From: Fredinandcohnia onubensis
GTDB taxonomy: Bacteria; Bacillota; Bacilli; Bacillales; Bacillaceae_L
NCBI RefSeq assembly: GCF_002734215.1
Contig: NZ_NSEB01000013.1
Span: forward strand, 1 to 54,872
Direction of reading: 5' to 3'
DNA length: 54,872 nucleotides
In this document: positions 1-8,551 of the stretch, in pieces
Layout of the letters: every line of letters starts with the position of its first letter
Numbering within the stretch: the first letter of the stretch is position 1
Program-made: the position numbers and the translations under genes
The notes under the pieces: model-generated
The model's input: only the letters and a program-made list of their open reading frames with translations
Databases searched by the model: none
Told to the model about the DNA's origin: nothing

Positions 1-18
1 TAAGTACGTTATCTAGTT

Positions 19-39
19 TTGAAGGAATGAATCCTTCAA
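19..39 (+). other. hairpin in 23S-5S spacer
   Basis: Perfect 8-bp inverted repeat (TTGAAGGA / TCCTTCAA, loop of 5) just upstream of the 5S gene. It probably lies in the rRNA processing spacer at the end of an rRNA operon whose 16S and 23S genes are outside the window. Confidence 0.5.
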
Positions 40-44
40 CATAG

Positions 45-160
45 TCTAGTGGCGATAGCGAAGAGGTCACACCCGTTCCCATACCGAACACGGAAGTTAA
101 GCTCTTCAGCGCCGATGGTAGTTGGGGCATTGCCCCTGTGAGAGTAGGACGTCGCTAGGC
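45..160 (+). rRNA. rrf: 5S ribosomal RNA
   Basis: 116-nt sequence with the conserved Bacillus 5S core (CACACCCGTTCCCATACCGA at about 68-87, then CGGAAGTTAAGC) and pairing termini. Component of the large ribosomal subunit. It is the last rRNA gene of an operon entering from the left and is followed within 15 bases by tRNA-fMet. Confidence 0.97.
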
Positions 161-174
161 TTATATATTATTAT

Positions 175-251
<77 letters not shown>

Positions 252-254
252 AAT

Positions 255-330
255 GGTCCCGTGGTGTAGCGGTTAACATGCCTGCCTGTCACGCAGGAGA
301 TCGCCGGTTCGATCCCGGTCGGGACCGCCA
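255..330 (+). tRNA. tRNA-Asp (GTC)
   Basis: 76-nt cloverleaf with encoded CCA, anticodon GTC at 288-290, and a T-loop GGTTCGATCC. It starts 3 nt after tRNA-fMet, so the two are a single processed transcript trailing the rRNA operon. Confidence 0.96.
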
Positions 331-343
331 TTTATACATACAC

Positions 344-370
344 ACGAAACTTTGTAGTTTCGTTTTTTTT
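344..370 (+). terminator. rho-independent terminator after rrn-tRNA operon
   Basis: 8-bp stem (ACGAAACT / AGTTTCGT) with a 4-nt loop, followed by an uninterrupted T run. It ends the 5S-tRNA transcript. Confidence 0.9.
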
Positions 371-397
371 ATGCGGAAATTTAAATGTTTTTGGATT

Positions 398-428
398 AAC
401 CACAGTTAGTAATACTGTGGTTTTTTTT
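398..428 (+). terminator. second rho-independent terminator
   Basis: 9-bp perfect stem (AACCACAGT / ACTGTGGTT) followed by eight Ts, about 30 bases after the first terminator. Back-to-back terminators fit the strong transcription of an rRNA operon. Confidence 0.85.
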
Positions 429-540
429 CTATTTATGGAGTGAATATCTTTTACATTATTTATGTTTGATAAAAACTTACAAAGGAAAACCTAAACAAAT
501 AATATAGATTTGCTAGCAAAAGTTTTACGTAATGCATTTA

Positions 541-713
541 TCGGAAGCTATGAAGAGGAAAACGACAAAAAAATACTATTGAAATCCCCTTCATAAGGGC
601 TATGAAAGGGAAAACAAGCAAAGAAAACGATTGAAATCCTCTTCATGAGGGTTATGAAGGGGAAAACGAACAAAGAAAACGATTGAAATCCTCTTCATGA
701 GAGATGAAGAACC
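541..713. repeat. 52-bp tandem repeat array, subfamily A
   Basis: Units begin with ATTGAAATCC at 578, 630 and 682, an exact 52-base period, with a partial unit before 578. Each unit holds CTTCATGAGGGTTATGAAG-like inverted repeats. There is no coding potential. It occupies the gene-free stretch between the tRNAs and thiL; 429-540 shows nothing recognisable. Confidence 0.85.
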
Positions 714-730
714 GACGTATCAAGAACTCT

Positions 731-985
731 CAAGCAAAGTCCTTCATCAAGCTTATGAAAGCCCGAACCCAGTGAATACCCTCAAGCAAAGTCCTTCATC
801 AAGCTTATGAAAGCCTGAACGCGTCAAGAACCCCCAAGCAAAGTCCTTCATCAAGCTTATGAAAGCCCGAACGCAGCAGAACCCCCAATGCAAAGTCCTT
901 CATCAAGTTGATGAAAGCCCGAACCCAGCAGGCCCCCCAATCAAAAGTCCTTCATCAGTATTATGAAGAATCACCCCCAAAGTAA
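731..985. repeat. 52-bp tandem repeat array, subfamily B
   Basis: Five units begin at 731, 783, 835, 886 and 938, again with a 51-52 base period but a different sequence from subfamily A (AAAGTCCTTCATCAAGCTTA core). The CTTCAT...ATGAAAG inverted repeat centred on an AAGCTT is kept in each complete unit. Noncoding; function not known. Confidence 0.88.
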
Positions 986-1080
986 CCATCCCCCACCTAT
1001 CTTCCTTAACAACCAATTATTTTTTTCTTTTTTTGCTGATTTTGTTGAAATACGGTAAAATTATAATGATGTACTAAGGT

Positions 1081-1107
1081 CCTTAGGAGTTGTCCTAAGG
1101 CTTTTTT
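1081..1107 (+). terminator. intrinsic terminator upstream of thiL
   Basis: 8-bp perfect stem (CCTTAGGA / TCCTAAGG, 4-nt loop) followed by CTTTTTTT. A TATAAT at 1062-1067 lies just before it, but no good -35 is seen. The hairpin could be a terminator of repeat-region transcription or a very early attenuator for thiL; the sequence does not decide. Confidence 0.7.
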
Positions 1108-1156
1108 TACTACTTTGTATATTATAGTTTCTTTCGACTTAATAGGAGTGACGTTA

Positions 1157-2146
1157 ATGGCTTTGCAGGACGAGTTTGACTTTATTGACCAAATTAAACC
1201 AAAGTGTGTTGCCCAATCCGGACTAATTGCCGGTATAGGTGATGATGCTGCGCTGTTTCGTCCAACATCAGGTATGGAACAAATCATTTGCATGGATACG
1301 ATGGTAGAGGGTGTTCATTTTACTTCTCAAACAATGGATCCTTTTCAAGTGGGTTATAAGGCATTGGCTGTTAATATTAGTGATATTGCAGCGATGGGTG
1401 GAATCCCTACCTACTATTTAGTGTCGATTGCAATTCCAAAGGATTGGAATGAAACAGATTTGTTATCGATTTATGAAGGTATGGCAATGCTAGCAGATAG
1501 GTACGAAATGGATTTAATTGGTGGCGATACGGTTTCAATTGCTGAAACGTTAGTTATTACGGTGACTGTTCTTGGTGAAGTTGAGAAAGGTACTCATTTA
1601 TTACGAAGCCATGCACAGCCAGGAGATATTGTTTTTGTAACGGGAACGATAGGGGATTCTGCTGCTGGTTTGAATTTATTATTACATAATGGTAAGGACC
1701 ATTCTTTTACTGAGCCAGAGAAAACACTTATCCAAAAGCATCAATATCCGAAACCAAGAGTGGAAATTGGGAGATTATTGTCAACCATACAAAGAGTTTC
1801 GCTGAACGATATTAGTGATGGTTTAGCAAGTGAAACAAATGAGATTGCAAAAGCTAGTGGTGTCACTTTACTAATAGATGAAGATAAAATTCCATTCAGT
1901 AAAGTCATTTTAGATCAATATAAAGACCGTGCACTTGACTTTGCGCTATATGGTGGAGAGGACTTTGAATTGATCGGAACTATGGCTCCATCAGATTGGG
2001 ATATACTAGAGAAAAAGGCAAAAAAACATGGTTATGCCCTCTCAAAAATTGGGACTGTCTCGGAGGGTGGTCCTGCAGTATTTTTGAATCGAGGCGGGGA
2101 ACTTCATAAGCTTGAGATGAAGGGGTATAATCACTTTACTAAATAA
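1157..2146 (+). CDS. thiL: thiamine-monophosphate kinase ThiL
   Basis: 329-residue kinase that phosphorylates thiamine monophosphate to thiamine pyrophosphate with ATP in the cytoplasm, the last step of the pathway. The AIRS/PurM-like fold is seen in the GIGDDAA motif near residue 27, the Mg-binding DTMVEGVHF segment, the AVNISDIAAMGG segment, and GGEDFEL near the C-terminus. The start is set by AGGAGTG at 1144-1150 ahead of the ATG; an upstream in-frame ATG at 1115 has no ribosome site. It is the first gene of a tight operon with tsaE-tsaB-rimI-tsaD, the usual Bacillus arrangement. Confidence 0.95.
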   Translation: MALQDEFDFIDQIKPKCVAQSGLIAGIGDDAALFRPTSGMEQIICMDTMVEGVHFTSQTMDPFQVGYKALAVNISDIAAMGGIPTYYLVSIAIPKDWNETDLLSIYEGMAMLADRYEMDLIGGDTVSIAETLVITVTVLGEVEKGTHLLRSHAQPGDIVFVTGTIGDSAAGLNLLLHNGKDHSFTEPEKTLIQKHQYPKPRVEIGRLLSTIQRVSLNDISDGLASETNEIAKASGVTLLIDEDKIPFSKVILDQYKDRALDFALYGGEDFELIGTMAPSDWDILEKKAKKHGYALSKIGTVSEGGPAVFLNRGGELHKLEMKGYNHFTK

Positions 2147-2156
2147 GGTGGAATAT

Positions 2157-2615
2157 ATGGATAAATTTGAGTTTGTTACGAATACACCTGATGAAACGGG
2201 GAGTTTTTCATATCGCTTGGCCGAAAAACTTGGGCAAGGTGATGTGTTAACTCTTGAGGGTGATTTAGGCGCAGGAAAAACTACGTTTACCAAAGGTTTG
2301 GCAAAAGGACTTGGCGTTACAAGAACGGTGAACAGTCCAACCTTTACGATAATAAAGGAATACCAAGGGAGATTCCCGTTGTATCATATGGATGTGTATC
2401 GTTTGGAGCACAGTGATGAGGACCTTGGTTTTGATGAGTATTTTGATGGTGACGGTGTGACTGTTGTTGAATGGGCACATCTTATCGAAGACCGATTGCC
2501 TCAGGACCGTCTCACCATTAAGATTGAACACCAAGGGGATACGAAACGTAAGATTACGGTGATACCACTAGGGGAACGGTATCAACATTTATGTGAGGAG
2601 TTATTTAGCGAATGA
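2157..2615 (+). CDS. tsaE: tRNA t6A synthesis ATPase TsaE
   Basis: 152-residue P-loop ATPase needed with TsaB, TsaD and TsaC for N6-threonylcarbamoyladenosine at position 37 of ANN-reading tRNAs. Walker A is GDLGAGKTTF near residue 35, followed by the conserved NSPTFTIIKEY and the EWAH motif of the YjeE/TsaE family. The ATG at 2157 is preferred over the in-frame GTG at 2148 because AAGGTGG (2145-2151) sits 5-6 bases before it. It follows thiL by 10 bases and overlaps tsaB by 4. Confidence 0.95.
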   Translation: MDKFEFVTNTPDETGSFSYRLAEKLGQGDVLTLEGDLGAGKTTFTKGLAKGLGVTRTVNSPTFTIIKEYQGRFPLYHMDVYRLEHSDEDLGFDEYFDGDGVTVVEWAHLIEDRLPQDRLTIKIEHQGDTKRKITVIPLGERYQHLCEELFSE

Positions 2616-3304
2616 AAGTGTTAGCTATAGATACATCCAATTATGTATTGGGAGTTGCGATTGTGGATGAGGAGAAGGTAATTGGTGAGGTGATTACAAA
2701 TCTGCCTAAAAACCATTCTGTTCGTGTGATGCCTACAATTGAGCAGTTAATGAAGGAATGTGGGATTAAGCCAAAGGAGCTTGAAAGAATCGTTGTCGCG
2801 ATGGGCCCTGGTTCTTATACGGGTGTAAGAATCGGAGTAACGATTGCGAAAACATTGGCATGGTCATTGCAGATTCCTTTAGTGGGAGTTTCAAGTTTAG
2901 AAGTCGTGGCGGCCAATGGCCGGCATTTTAATGGATTTATTTCGCCATTGTTTGATGCAAGGCGTGGACAAGTTTATACAGGGCTTTATCAATATGATGG
3001 AAAAAGGCTAATTTGTGTTGAAGAAGATAAAATTATTTTATTAGCAGATTGGCTAGAAGAGCTTAGAAAGAGGGAGACACCGGTTCTTTTTATCGGTAAT
3101 GATCTAGTTATCCACAAGGAACAGATAGAAACAGATTTAGAACAATTCGCATATGTTGCACCATATACAGATTGGAATCCGAGACCAAGTGAGTTGGCCG
3201 TATTAGGGATGGAGAAAGCGCCTGTAGATGTTCATACATTTGTGCCAAATTATATCCGTTTGGCAGAGGCGGAGGCGAATTGGTTAGGGAAGAGGCAGGG
3301 GTAA
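2612..3304 (+). CDS. tsaB: tRNA t6A complex dimerization protein TsaB
   Basis: 230-residue inactive paralogue of TsaD with an ASKHA fold. It forms a heterodimer with TsaD that TsaE activates. The family pattern is visible: MKVLAIDTSN at the N-terminus, a central MGPGSYTGVRIGV motif, and DARRGQVYTG. The ATGA overlap with tsaE gives translational coupling, with GAGGAG in the tsaE 3' end as its ribosome site. Confidence 0.95.
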   Translation: MKVLAIDTSNYVLGVAIVDEEKVIGEVITNLPKNHSVRVMPTIEQLMKECGIKPKELERIVVAMGPGSYTGVRIGVTIAKTLAWSLQIPLVGVSSLEVVAANGRHFNGFISPLFDARRGQVYTGLYQYDGKRLICVEEDKIILLADWLEELRKRETPVLFIGNDLVIHKEQIETDLEQFAYVAPYTDWNPRPSELAVLGMEKAPVDVHTFVPNYIRLAEAEANWLGKRQG

Positions 3305-3306
3305 GA

Positions 3307-3774
3307 ATGGAAGAGATCATCAAACAACAAATTTTGTTTCGTTTCATGACGGTAGACGATATTGATGGTGTGATGAAGGTTGAAACTTCAGCATTTACAG
3401 TACCTTGGAAGAGGGAAGCTTTTTATAATGAGCTTGTTCATAATCAGTTTGCAAAATATATTGTCATGACTGATAACGATCAAGTGATTGGATATTGTGG
3501 AATGTGGCTTATTTTGGATGAGGCCCATATAACCAATATTGCGGTTCTTCCTGAATACAGGGGGAAAAAGCTTGGGGAAGCTTTACTTATGCAGGCGAAG
3601 CTTTTAGCGATGCAGCACCAGGCTGCTACGATGACGCTTGAGGTAAGAGTATCTAATCATGTTGCTCAAAACCTTTATAAAAAATTAGGATTTAAACCTG
3701 GTGGGATCCGAAAAAATTACTATACAGACAATAATGAAGACGCGTTAGTTATGTGGGTGAATTTAAATGAGTGA
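3307..3774 (+). CDS. rimI: ribosomal protein S18-alanine N-acetyltransferase-like RimI
   Basis: 155-residue GNAT-family acetyltransferase. RimI enzymes acetylate protein N-termini, classically ribosomal protein S18, with acetyl-CoA. The acetyl-CoA loop is in [18 protein letters not shown] near residue 75, and [19 protein letters not shown] is a typical GNAT C-terminal motif. The ATG at 3307 has AGGGG 6 bases upstream; a longer reading from TTG 3280 would overlap tsaB. It overlaps tsaD by 8 bases. The cluster with tsaB and tsaD is widespread in bacteria. The substrate is inferred from the family. Confidence 0.92.
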   Translation: MEEIIKQQILFRFMTVDDIDGVMKVETSAFTVPWKREAFYNELVHNQFAKYIVMTDNDQVIGYCGMWLILDEAHITNIAVLPEYRGKKLGEALLMQAKLLAMQHQAATMTLEVRVSNHVAQNLYKKLGFKPGGIRKNYYTDNNEDALVMWVNLNE

Positions 3775-4783
3775 TAACCAAATAATCATGGGAATTGAAA
3801 CGAGCTGTGATGAGACGGCTGTTTCAATTGTACAAAACGGACGAGAAATTCTATCAAATGTTGTAGCATCTCAAATCGAAAGTCATAAACGCTTCGGCGG
3901 AGTCGTTCCAGAGATCGCATCAAGGCATCATGTTGAAGCTATTACATTGGTAATTGAAGAAGCTTTAAAGCAGGCTGATATGAGTTTTGAGGATATAGAT
4001 GGTATTGCAGTGACGGAGGGCCCTGGCTTAGTAGGAGCATTGTTAATAGGTGTCAATGCTGCAAAAGCGGTAGCATTTGCGCACGATATTCCTCTATTAG
4101 GAGTCCACCATATTGCAGGCCATATTTATGCAAATCGATTGGTTGAGGAGCTGGAGTTTCCTTTATTGGCATTGGTTGTTTCTGGCGGTCATACAGAGCT
4201 TGTCTACATGGAGGAGCATGCCTCTTTTAAAGTGATTGGAGAAACAAGGGATGATGCTGCTGGTGAGGCGTATGACAAGGTGGCTAGAACTCTTAACCTT
4301 CCATATCCAGGTGGGCCTCACATTGATCGACTTGCACATGAGGGAACAGCAACGATTGATTTACCGAGAGCTTGGCTGGAAGAGGATTCATACGATTTTA
4401 GTTTTAGTGGATTAAAATCAGCTGTTATTAATACCCTTCATAATGCTGAGCAACGCGGGGAAACTATAGAACCGAAGAATTTAGCAGCAAGTTTTCAGGA
4501 AAGTGTCATCGATGTCTTAGTGACAAAAACAGTGAAGGCGGCTAAAGAATATAAGGTTAAACAGGTATTACTAGCAGGTGGAGTTGCGGCAAATAAAGGG
4601 CTTCGTGCAGCTTTAGAGCATGCATTTTCAGACATGCCAGAGGTTAAACTCATTATTCCTCCACTTTCATTATGTACAGATAACGCTGCAATGATTGCTG
4701 CAGTTGGTAGTGTGTTATACGAAAAAGGGAAGCGTTCATCTTACGCATTGAATGCAAATCCTGGGTTAGACATTGAGAGATAG
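3767..4783 (+). CDS. tsaD: tRNA t6A threonylcarbamoyltransferase TsaD
   Basis: 338-residue catalytic subunit that transfers threonylcarbamoyl from the adenylate to A37 of tRNA. The ASKHA motifs are clear: [10 protein letters not shown] near the start, the metal-binding [11 protein letters not shown] (His pair near residues 112-116), VSGGHTELV, and [12 protein letters not shown] near residue 268. The start ATG overlaps rimI by 8 bases. It is the last gene of the thiL operon and is followed directly by a terminator. It was formerly called gcp. Confidence 0.97.
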   Translation: MSDNQIIMGIETSCDETAVSIVQNGREILSNVVASQIESHKRFGGVVPEIASRHHVEAITLVIEEALKQADMSFEDIDGIAVTEGPGLVGALLIGVNAAKAVAFAHDIPLLGVHHIAGHIYANRLVEELEFPLLALVVSGGHTELVYMEEHASFKVIGETRDDAAGEAYDKVARTLNLPYPGGPHIDRLAHEGTATIDLPRAWLEEDSYDFSFSGLKSAVINTLHNAEQRGETIEPKNLAASFQESVIDVLVTKTVKAAKEYKVKQVLLAGGVAANKGLRAALEHAFSDMPEVKLIIPPLSLCTDNAAMIAAVGSVLYEKGKRSSYALNANPGLDIER

Positions 4784-4785
4784 TA

Positions 4786-4819
4786 AAAAAGTCCTCTTTT
4801 ATAAAAGAGGGCTTTTTTT
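4786..4819 (+). terminator. terminator of the thiL-tsaD operon
   Basis: GC-containing hairpin (CCTCTTTT / AAAAGAGG) followed by a seven-T run, starting 3 bases after the tsaD stop codon. Confidence 0.88.
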
Positions 4820-4828
4820 GTTGATAAA

Positions 4829-4955
4829 TAATCCACAGAATCACAGCTTTTGTGGAAAACTAATAAAAAGTACTGAAATAACTAATGTGTATTTGTGGAC
4901 ATTTTATGTGGATAAGTCTGTTGATAAGTGTGGATAATGTGGATAACGTGGATAA
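4829..4955. promoter_or_regulatory. DnaA-box cluster between tsaD and ABC-F gene
   Basis: Three perfect DnaA boxes (TGTGGATAA) are at 4907-4915, 4929-4937 and 4938-4946. One-mismatch boxes are at 4829-4837 (reverse orientation), 4851-4859, 4919-4927 and 4947-4955, with another reverse one at 5070-5078. Those at 4929, 4938 and 4947 are packed head to tail every 9 bases. In B. subtilis the gcp-ydiF intergenic region is one of the few strong chromosomal DnaA-binding clusters that act on initiation control; this looks like its orthologue. Confidence 0.87.
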
Positions 4956-4992
4956 CATAGTGTATAACTATATTTTTTTGCAGTAAATGACC

Positions 4993-5031
4993 AAAGAAAA
5001 TCCCCATTCTTAAAATTAGAGATGGGGATAT
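4993..5031 (-). terminator. terminator of the ABC-F gene
   Basis: Inverted repeat ATCCCCAT / ATGGGGAT with a loop of about 13; read on the minus strand it is followed by TTTTCTTT. It lies about 40 bases past the stop of the ABC-F gene. Confidence 0.75.
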
Positions 5032-5069
5032 CTTTATTTGTTAATAGGTGTATAGTTCTAGGATGATAG

Positions 5070-7004
5070 TTATCCACTAACTTCGTGGAGAGACTCCCAT
5101 TCCTCCATAAGAGCTTCAAGTTTTGCTGAGGCTTTTTCGTTTTCTTCATTAATTCGTTGAACTTCCTCATGATTTTGATAGACTTCTGGATCACAGAGAA
5201 GCTGTTCATTTTCTTCGATTTTCTCTTCTATTGTGGAAATTTCCGACTCAATTTCTTCGATTCTGCGTTTTCTTTGACGCTCAAGCTTCTTTAATTGTTT
5301 TTCTTGTTCATAGGATGTTTTTTCTTGGACCACTTCACGTTTGACGTTCTTTGACTCTTGGGCTTCAAGTCTTGCGAGTTCCTCCATTTCAAACTTCTTT
5401 TCAAGGTGGTAATCATAATCACCTAGATATTCTGTAAGTCCTTCACTGGATAACTCAAACACTTTTGTTGCAATGCGGTTGATAAAATATCGGTCATGGG
5501 AAACAAAAAGAATCGTCCCGGGATAATCGATTAAAGCATTTTCAAGTACTTCCTTGCTATCAAGGTCTAAGTGGTTGGTAGGCTCGTCAAGAATGAGAAA
5601 ATTTGATTTCTCCATCATTAGCTTTGATAGGGCAAGTCTTGCTTTCTCGCCACCACTTAAGGTTGAAACGGTTTTTAACACATCATCCCCTGAAAAAAGA
5701 AAGTTCCCGAGAACCGTACGGATTTCTTTTTCAGACTTAAGAGGGTATTCATCCCATAATTCATTTAATACTCGTTTGTTCGAGGTGAGGTCCGCTTGTT
5801 GTTGGTCATAGTAACCGATGGTCACATGTGAACCAAAGCGAAACGTTCCATCCACGTTGTCGAGTTTTTCAATAATTGCTTTTAATAAGGTCGATTTTCC
5901 GATTCCGTTTGGACCCACTAATGCGATGCTATCTTCACGGTAAATATTGAAATTGACATTTTTAATAATCGGTTTGCCTTTTTCATACGAAACGGTAATA
6001 TCTTTTGCACTTAGTACATCATTTCCACTTTGTCTTTCGATTTCAAATCGGAAGGAGGCCGATTTTTCATCACCTAATGGCCTGTCCATTAACTCCATTC
6101 TTTCAAGCTGCTTTCGTCTACTTTGGGCACGCTTGGTGGTTGAAGCTCGAACCAGGTTTTTAGCGATGAAATCCTTGAGTTTTTCCACTTCTTCCTGTTG
6201 TTTTTCATATTTTTTCAGCTCAAGCTCATAGTTTTCAGCCTTGAGTTTTAAATAGTTGCTATAGTTTCCGACATATCTGGTGCTTGTGTGTCTAGAAATT
6301 TCATAAACTTGGTTGACCACTTTATCAAGAAAGTAACGGTCATGGGATACGATTAACAGTGCACCAGGGTATCCTTGTAGATATTGTTCAAGCCAGGTAA
6401 GCGTGCTAATATCAAGGTGGTTTGTTGGCTCGTCCAAGATTAACAGATCAGGCTTGGTTAGTAATAGTTTACAAAGGGCAAGGCGTGTTTTTTGACCACC
6501 GCTTAAGCTCGATATTTTGGTTTGGTAGTCTTCTTCTGTAAAATTAAAACCATGTAGAATTGATCGAATATCAGCTTCGTATTGATAGCCGCCCTTTTCC
6601 TTAAAATCAACCTGTAGCTGATCATATTCTTCGAGTAATTTCTGGTAATCAACCGGATTTTCAAAGAGGGATGGGTCTCCCATTTTAACCTCTAGGTTTC
6701 TGAGGTCTTTTTCAAGCTTTTGTAAGGATGCAAAAACAGTTAGCATTTCCTCCCAGATGGTGAGATTTGATTCAAGCCCTGTGTTTTGGGCGAGGTAATC
6801 AATGGTGACACTTTTCGGCTTGATAATTTCTCCGCCATCATGAGACATATGGCCGGCAATAATTTTTAAAAGCGTTGATTTTCCAGCACCGTTTCGTCCA
6901 ACGATAGCAATACGGTCCCGAGTTTGTACTTCTAATTTTATATTCGATAAAATAAGATCAGCAGCAAAATACTTTTTGAGCTGATTTACTTGTAGTAAAA
7001 TCAT
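5070..7004 (-). CDS. ydiF: ABC-F family ATPase (YdiF-like)
   Basis: 644-residue soluble protein with two ABC domains and no membrane segments, typical of ribosome-associated ABC-F ATPases that act in the E site. The first domain has GRNGAGKST at 36-44, LSGGQKTRL and LLILDEPTNHLD. The second has GPNGIGKST near 360, LSGGEKARL and LILDEPTNHLD. A charged linker joins them, and residues about 540-640 form a long charged coiled coil. GAGGTG precedes the ATG. It is transcribed towards the thiL operon, with the DnaA-box cluster at its 3' side, as in B. subtilis. Confidence 0.93.
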   Translation of the reverse strand: MILLQVNQLKKYFAADLILSNIKLEVQTRDRIAIVGRNGAGKSTLLKIIAGHMSHDGGEIIKPKSVTIDYLAQNTGLESNLTIWEEMLTVFASLQKLEKDLRNLEVKMGDPSLFENPVDYQKLLEEYDQLQVDFKEKGGYQYEADIRSILHGFNFTEEDYQTKISSLSGGQKTRLALCKLLLTKPDLLILDEPTNHLDISTLTWLEQYLQGYPGALLIVSHDRYFLDKVVNQVYEISRHTSTRYVGNYSNYLKLKAENYELELKKYEKQQEEVEKLKDFIAKNLVRASTTKRAQSRRKQLERMELMDRPLGDEKSASFRFEIERQSGNDVLSAKDITVSYEKGKPIIKNVNFNIYREDSIALVGPNGIGKSTLLKAIIEKLDNVDGTFRFGSHVTIGYYDQQQADLTSNKRVLNELWDEYPLKSEKEIRTVLGNFLFSGDDVLKTVSTLSGGEKARLALSKLMMEKSNFLILDEPTNHLDLDSKEVLENALIDYPGTILFVSHDRYFINRIATKVFELSSEGLTEYLGDYDYHLEKKFEMEELARLEAQESKNVKREVVQEKTSYEQEKQLKKLERQRKRRIEEIESEISTIEEKIEENEQLLCDPEVYQNHEEVQRINEENEKASAKLEALMEEWESLHEVSG

Positions 7005-7138
7005 GTTATTTCACCTCTTGTTTCTATCAACAGTGTATCTTATATTATCTAATTAGAGCAACTGCAATGATATTGTTCACAGATGTATCAAAGACAGATG
7101 TGATAAAATAGTGTATAGTTTATGGGAGGGTTTGTTTT

Positions 7139-7621
7139 ATGTCATCATTTACCCATTTTAATGAGCAAGGTCGTGCCAAGATGGTCGACATTACGGAAAA
7201 GTCAGATACTGTCCGTACAGCAATTGCAAAATCAAGTATTACTGTAAATAAAATCATTTATGAGCAAATAATAAATAATGAGGTTAGTAAGGGTGATGTC
7301 CTTGCTGTTTCTCAAGTTGCCGGGATTATGGCAGCCAAAAAGACGTCGGAGTTAATTCCGATGTGTCATCCATTAGCATTAAAAGGCGTTGATATACGTT
7401 TTAGCTGGACGACCCAAGACGAATATGTTTTACATATCACGGTTACAGTTAAAACAAAGGGCAGTACAGGTGTCGAAATGGAAGCACTTACCGCTGCATC
7501 AGTTTGTGCGCTAACTGTGTATGATATGTGTAAAGCGGTTGATAAAGGAATGGTCATTGGACCAACTTATTTGGCTGAAAAAACAGGTGGAAAGAACGGA
7601 GATTTTAAAAGGGAGCTATAG
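7139..7621 (+). CDS. moaC: cyclic pyranopterin monophosphate synthase MoaC
   Basis: 160-residue enzyme that, with MoaA, converts GTP-derived 3',8-cyclo-GTP to cyclic pyranopterin monophosphate, the first stage of molybdenum cofactor synthesis. Family signatures: [14 protein letters not shown] near the start, [18 protein letters not shown] and the C-terminal [19 protein letters not shown] precedes the ATG. It is divergent from the ABC-F gene and 27 bases upstream of rex. No other molybdopterin genes are in the window. Confidence 0.95.
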   Translation: MSSFTHFNEQGRAKMVDITEKSDTVRTAIAKSSITVNKIIYEQIINNEVSKGDVLAVSQVAGIMAAKKTSELIPMCHPLALKGVDIRFSWTTQDEYVLHITVTVKTKGSTGVEMEALTAASVCALTVYDMCKAVDKGMVIGPTYLAEKTGGKNGDFKREL

Positions 7622-7648
7622 TAGTTCCAAGTTAGTGGAGGAATTAAG

Positions 7649-8308
7649 GTGAATCTTGAACAATCAAAAATACCACAAGCAACTGCCAAAAGGCTGCCAC
7701 TTTACTATCGATTTTTGAAAAATTTGCATGCCTCAGGAAAGCAGAGGGTTTCATCTGCAGAATTAAGTGATGCGGTTAAGGTTGATTCCGCCACAATTCG
7801 GAGAGATTTTTCTTATTTCGGAGCATTAGGAAAAAAAGGCTATGGCTATAATGTCAATTATTTATTGTCCTTTTTTAGTAAGACCTTAGATCAAGATGAG
7901 TTAACGAAGGTTACTCTAATCGGTGTAGGGAATTTAGGTACAGCATTTTTACATTACAATTTTTCGAAAAATAATAATACAAAAATTGAGCTTGCGTTTG
8001 ATGTGGATTATAATAAGGTAGGTAGTAGTATTGGTGGAGTACAGGTATGCCATCTTGATGACCTTGAAAAAGAATTGCCTGATGATGTAACGGTGGCCAT
8101 TTTAACCGTTCCGGTTGGGGCAGCTCAGTCGATTACAGACCGCTTGGTCAATAAAGGGATCAAGGGTATTCTTAATTTTACCCCAGCAAGAATCAATGTG
8201 CCTGAACATATTCGGGTCCATCACATTGATTTGGCTGTAGAACTACAAGCTCTAGTATATTTCTTAAAGCATTATTCAAATGATTCAAATGATTCAAATG
8301 AAGAATAA
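7649..8308 (+). CDS. rex: redox-sensing transcriptional repressor Rex
   Basis: 219-residue dimeric repressor that releases DNA when NADH is high and so controls fermentative and respiratory genes. An N-terminal winged helix (about 1-80, with [21 protein letters not shown]) precedes a Rossmann domain with GVGNLGTAF near residue 92 for NAD(H) and a C-terminal swapped helix. GTG start with GGAGGA 6 bases upstream. The extreme C-terminus is a NDS tripeptide repeat encoded by a 9-bp DNA tandem repeat, likely a slippage-prone tail. Confidence 0.96.
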   Translation: MNLEQSKIPQATAKRLPLYYRFLKNLHASGKQRVSSAELSDAVKVDSATIRRDFSYFGALGKKGYGYNVNYLLSFFSKTLDQDELTKVTLIGVGNLGTAFLHYNFSKNNNTKIELAFDVDYNKVGSSIGGVQVCHLDDLEKELPDDVTVAILTVPVGAAQSITDRLVNKGIKGILNFTPARINVPEHIRVHHIDLAVELQALVYFLKHYSNDSNDSNEE

Positions 8309-8343
8309 AAATAGATCTTACAATTGCAGGGAGGTGACTTACA

Positions 8344-8535
8344 GTGGGAAGTCTTGGATTCGGTAGTATTTTACTGATTGTATTTGCAGCGTTATTAATC
8401 TTTGGACCGAAGAAGTTACCTCAACTAGGTAAAGCAGCAGGTAATACATTGCGTGAGTTTAAAAACGCAACAAAAGGTTTAGCAGATGATGATGACGATG
8501 ATGTTAAGAAGAATGAAACTCAAGATGTGAAGTAA
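8344..8535 (+). CDS. tatA: Sec-independent translocase subunit TatA
   Basis: 63-residue single-span membrane protein that forms the pore-like assembly of the twin-arginine export system. It has an N-terminal transmembrane helix (about 3-20), the family hinge FGPKKLPQLG, an amphipathic helix, and a charged tail rich in Asp. GTG start preceded by GGGAGGTGA. It is coupled to tatC 16 bases downstream; such TatA proteins can serve both TatA and TatB roles in Bacillus. Confidence 0.95.
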   Translation: MGSLGFGSILLIVFAALLIFGPKKLPQLGKAAGNTLREFKNATKGLADDDDDDVKKNETQDVK

Positions 8536-8551
8536 TGATAGGATGAGTCAC

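Noticed and set aside
541-985. CRISPR-like look of the 52-bp repeats
   Set aside because: There are no unique spacers of regular length; whole 52-bp units repeat in tandem and no cas genes are near.
4829-5078. A second chromosomal origin at the DnaA-box cluster
   Set aside because: No dnaA/dnaN genes or AT-rich unwinding region of the oriC kind; the position matches a known non-origin DnaA cluster in B. subtilis.
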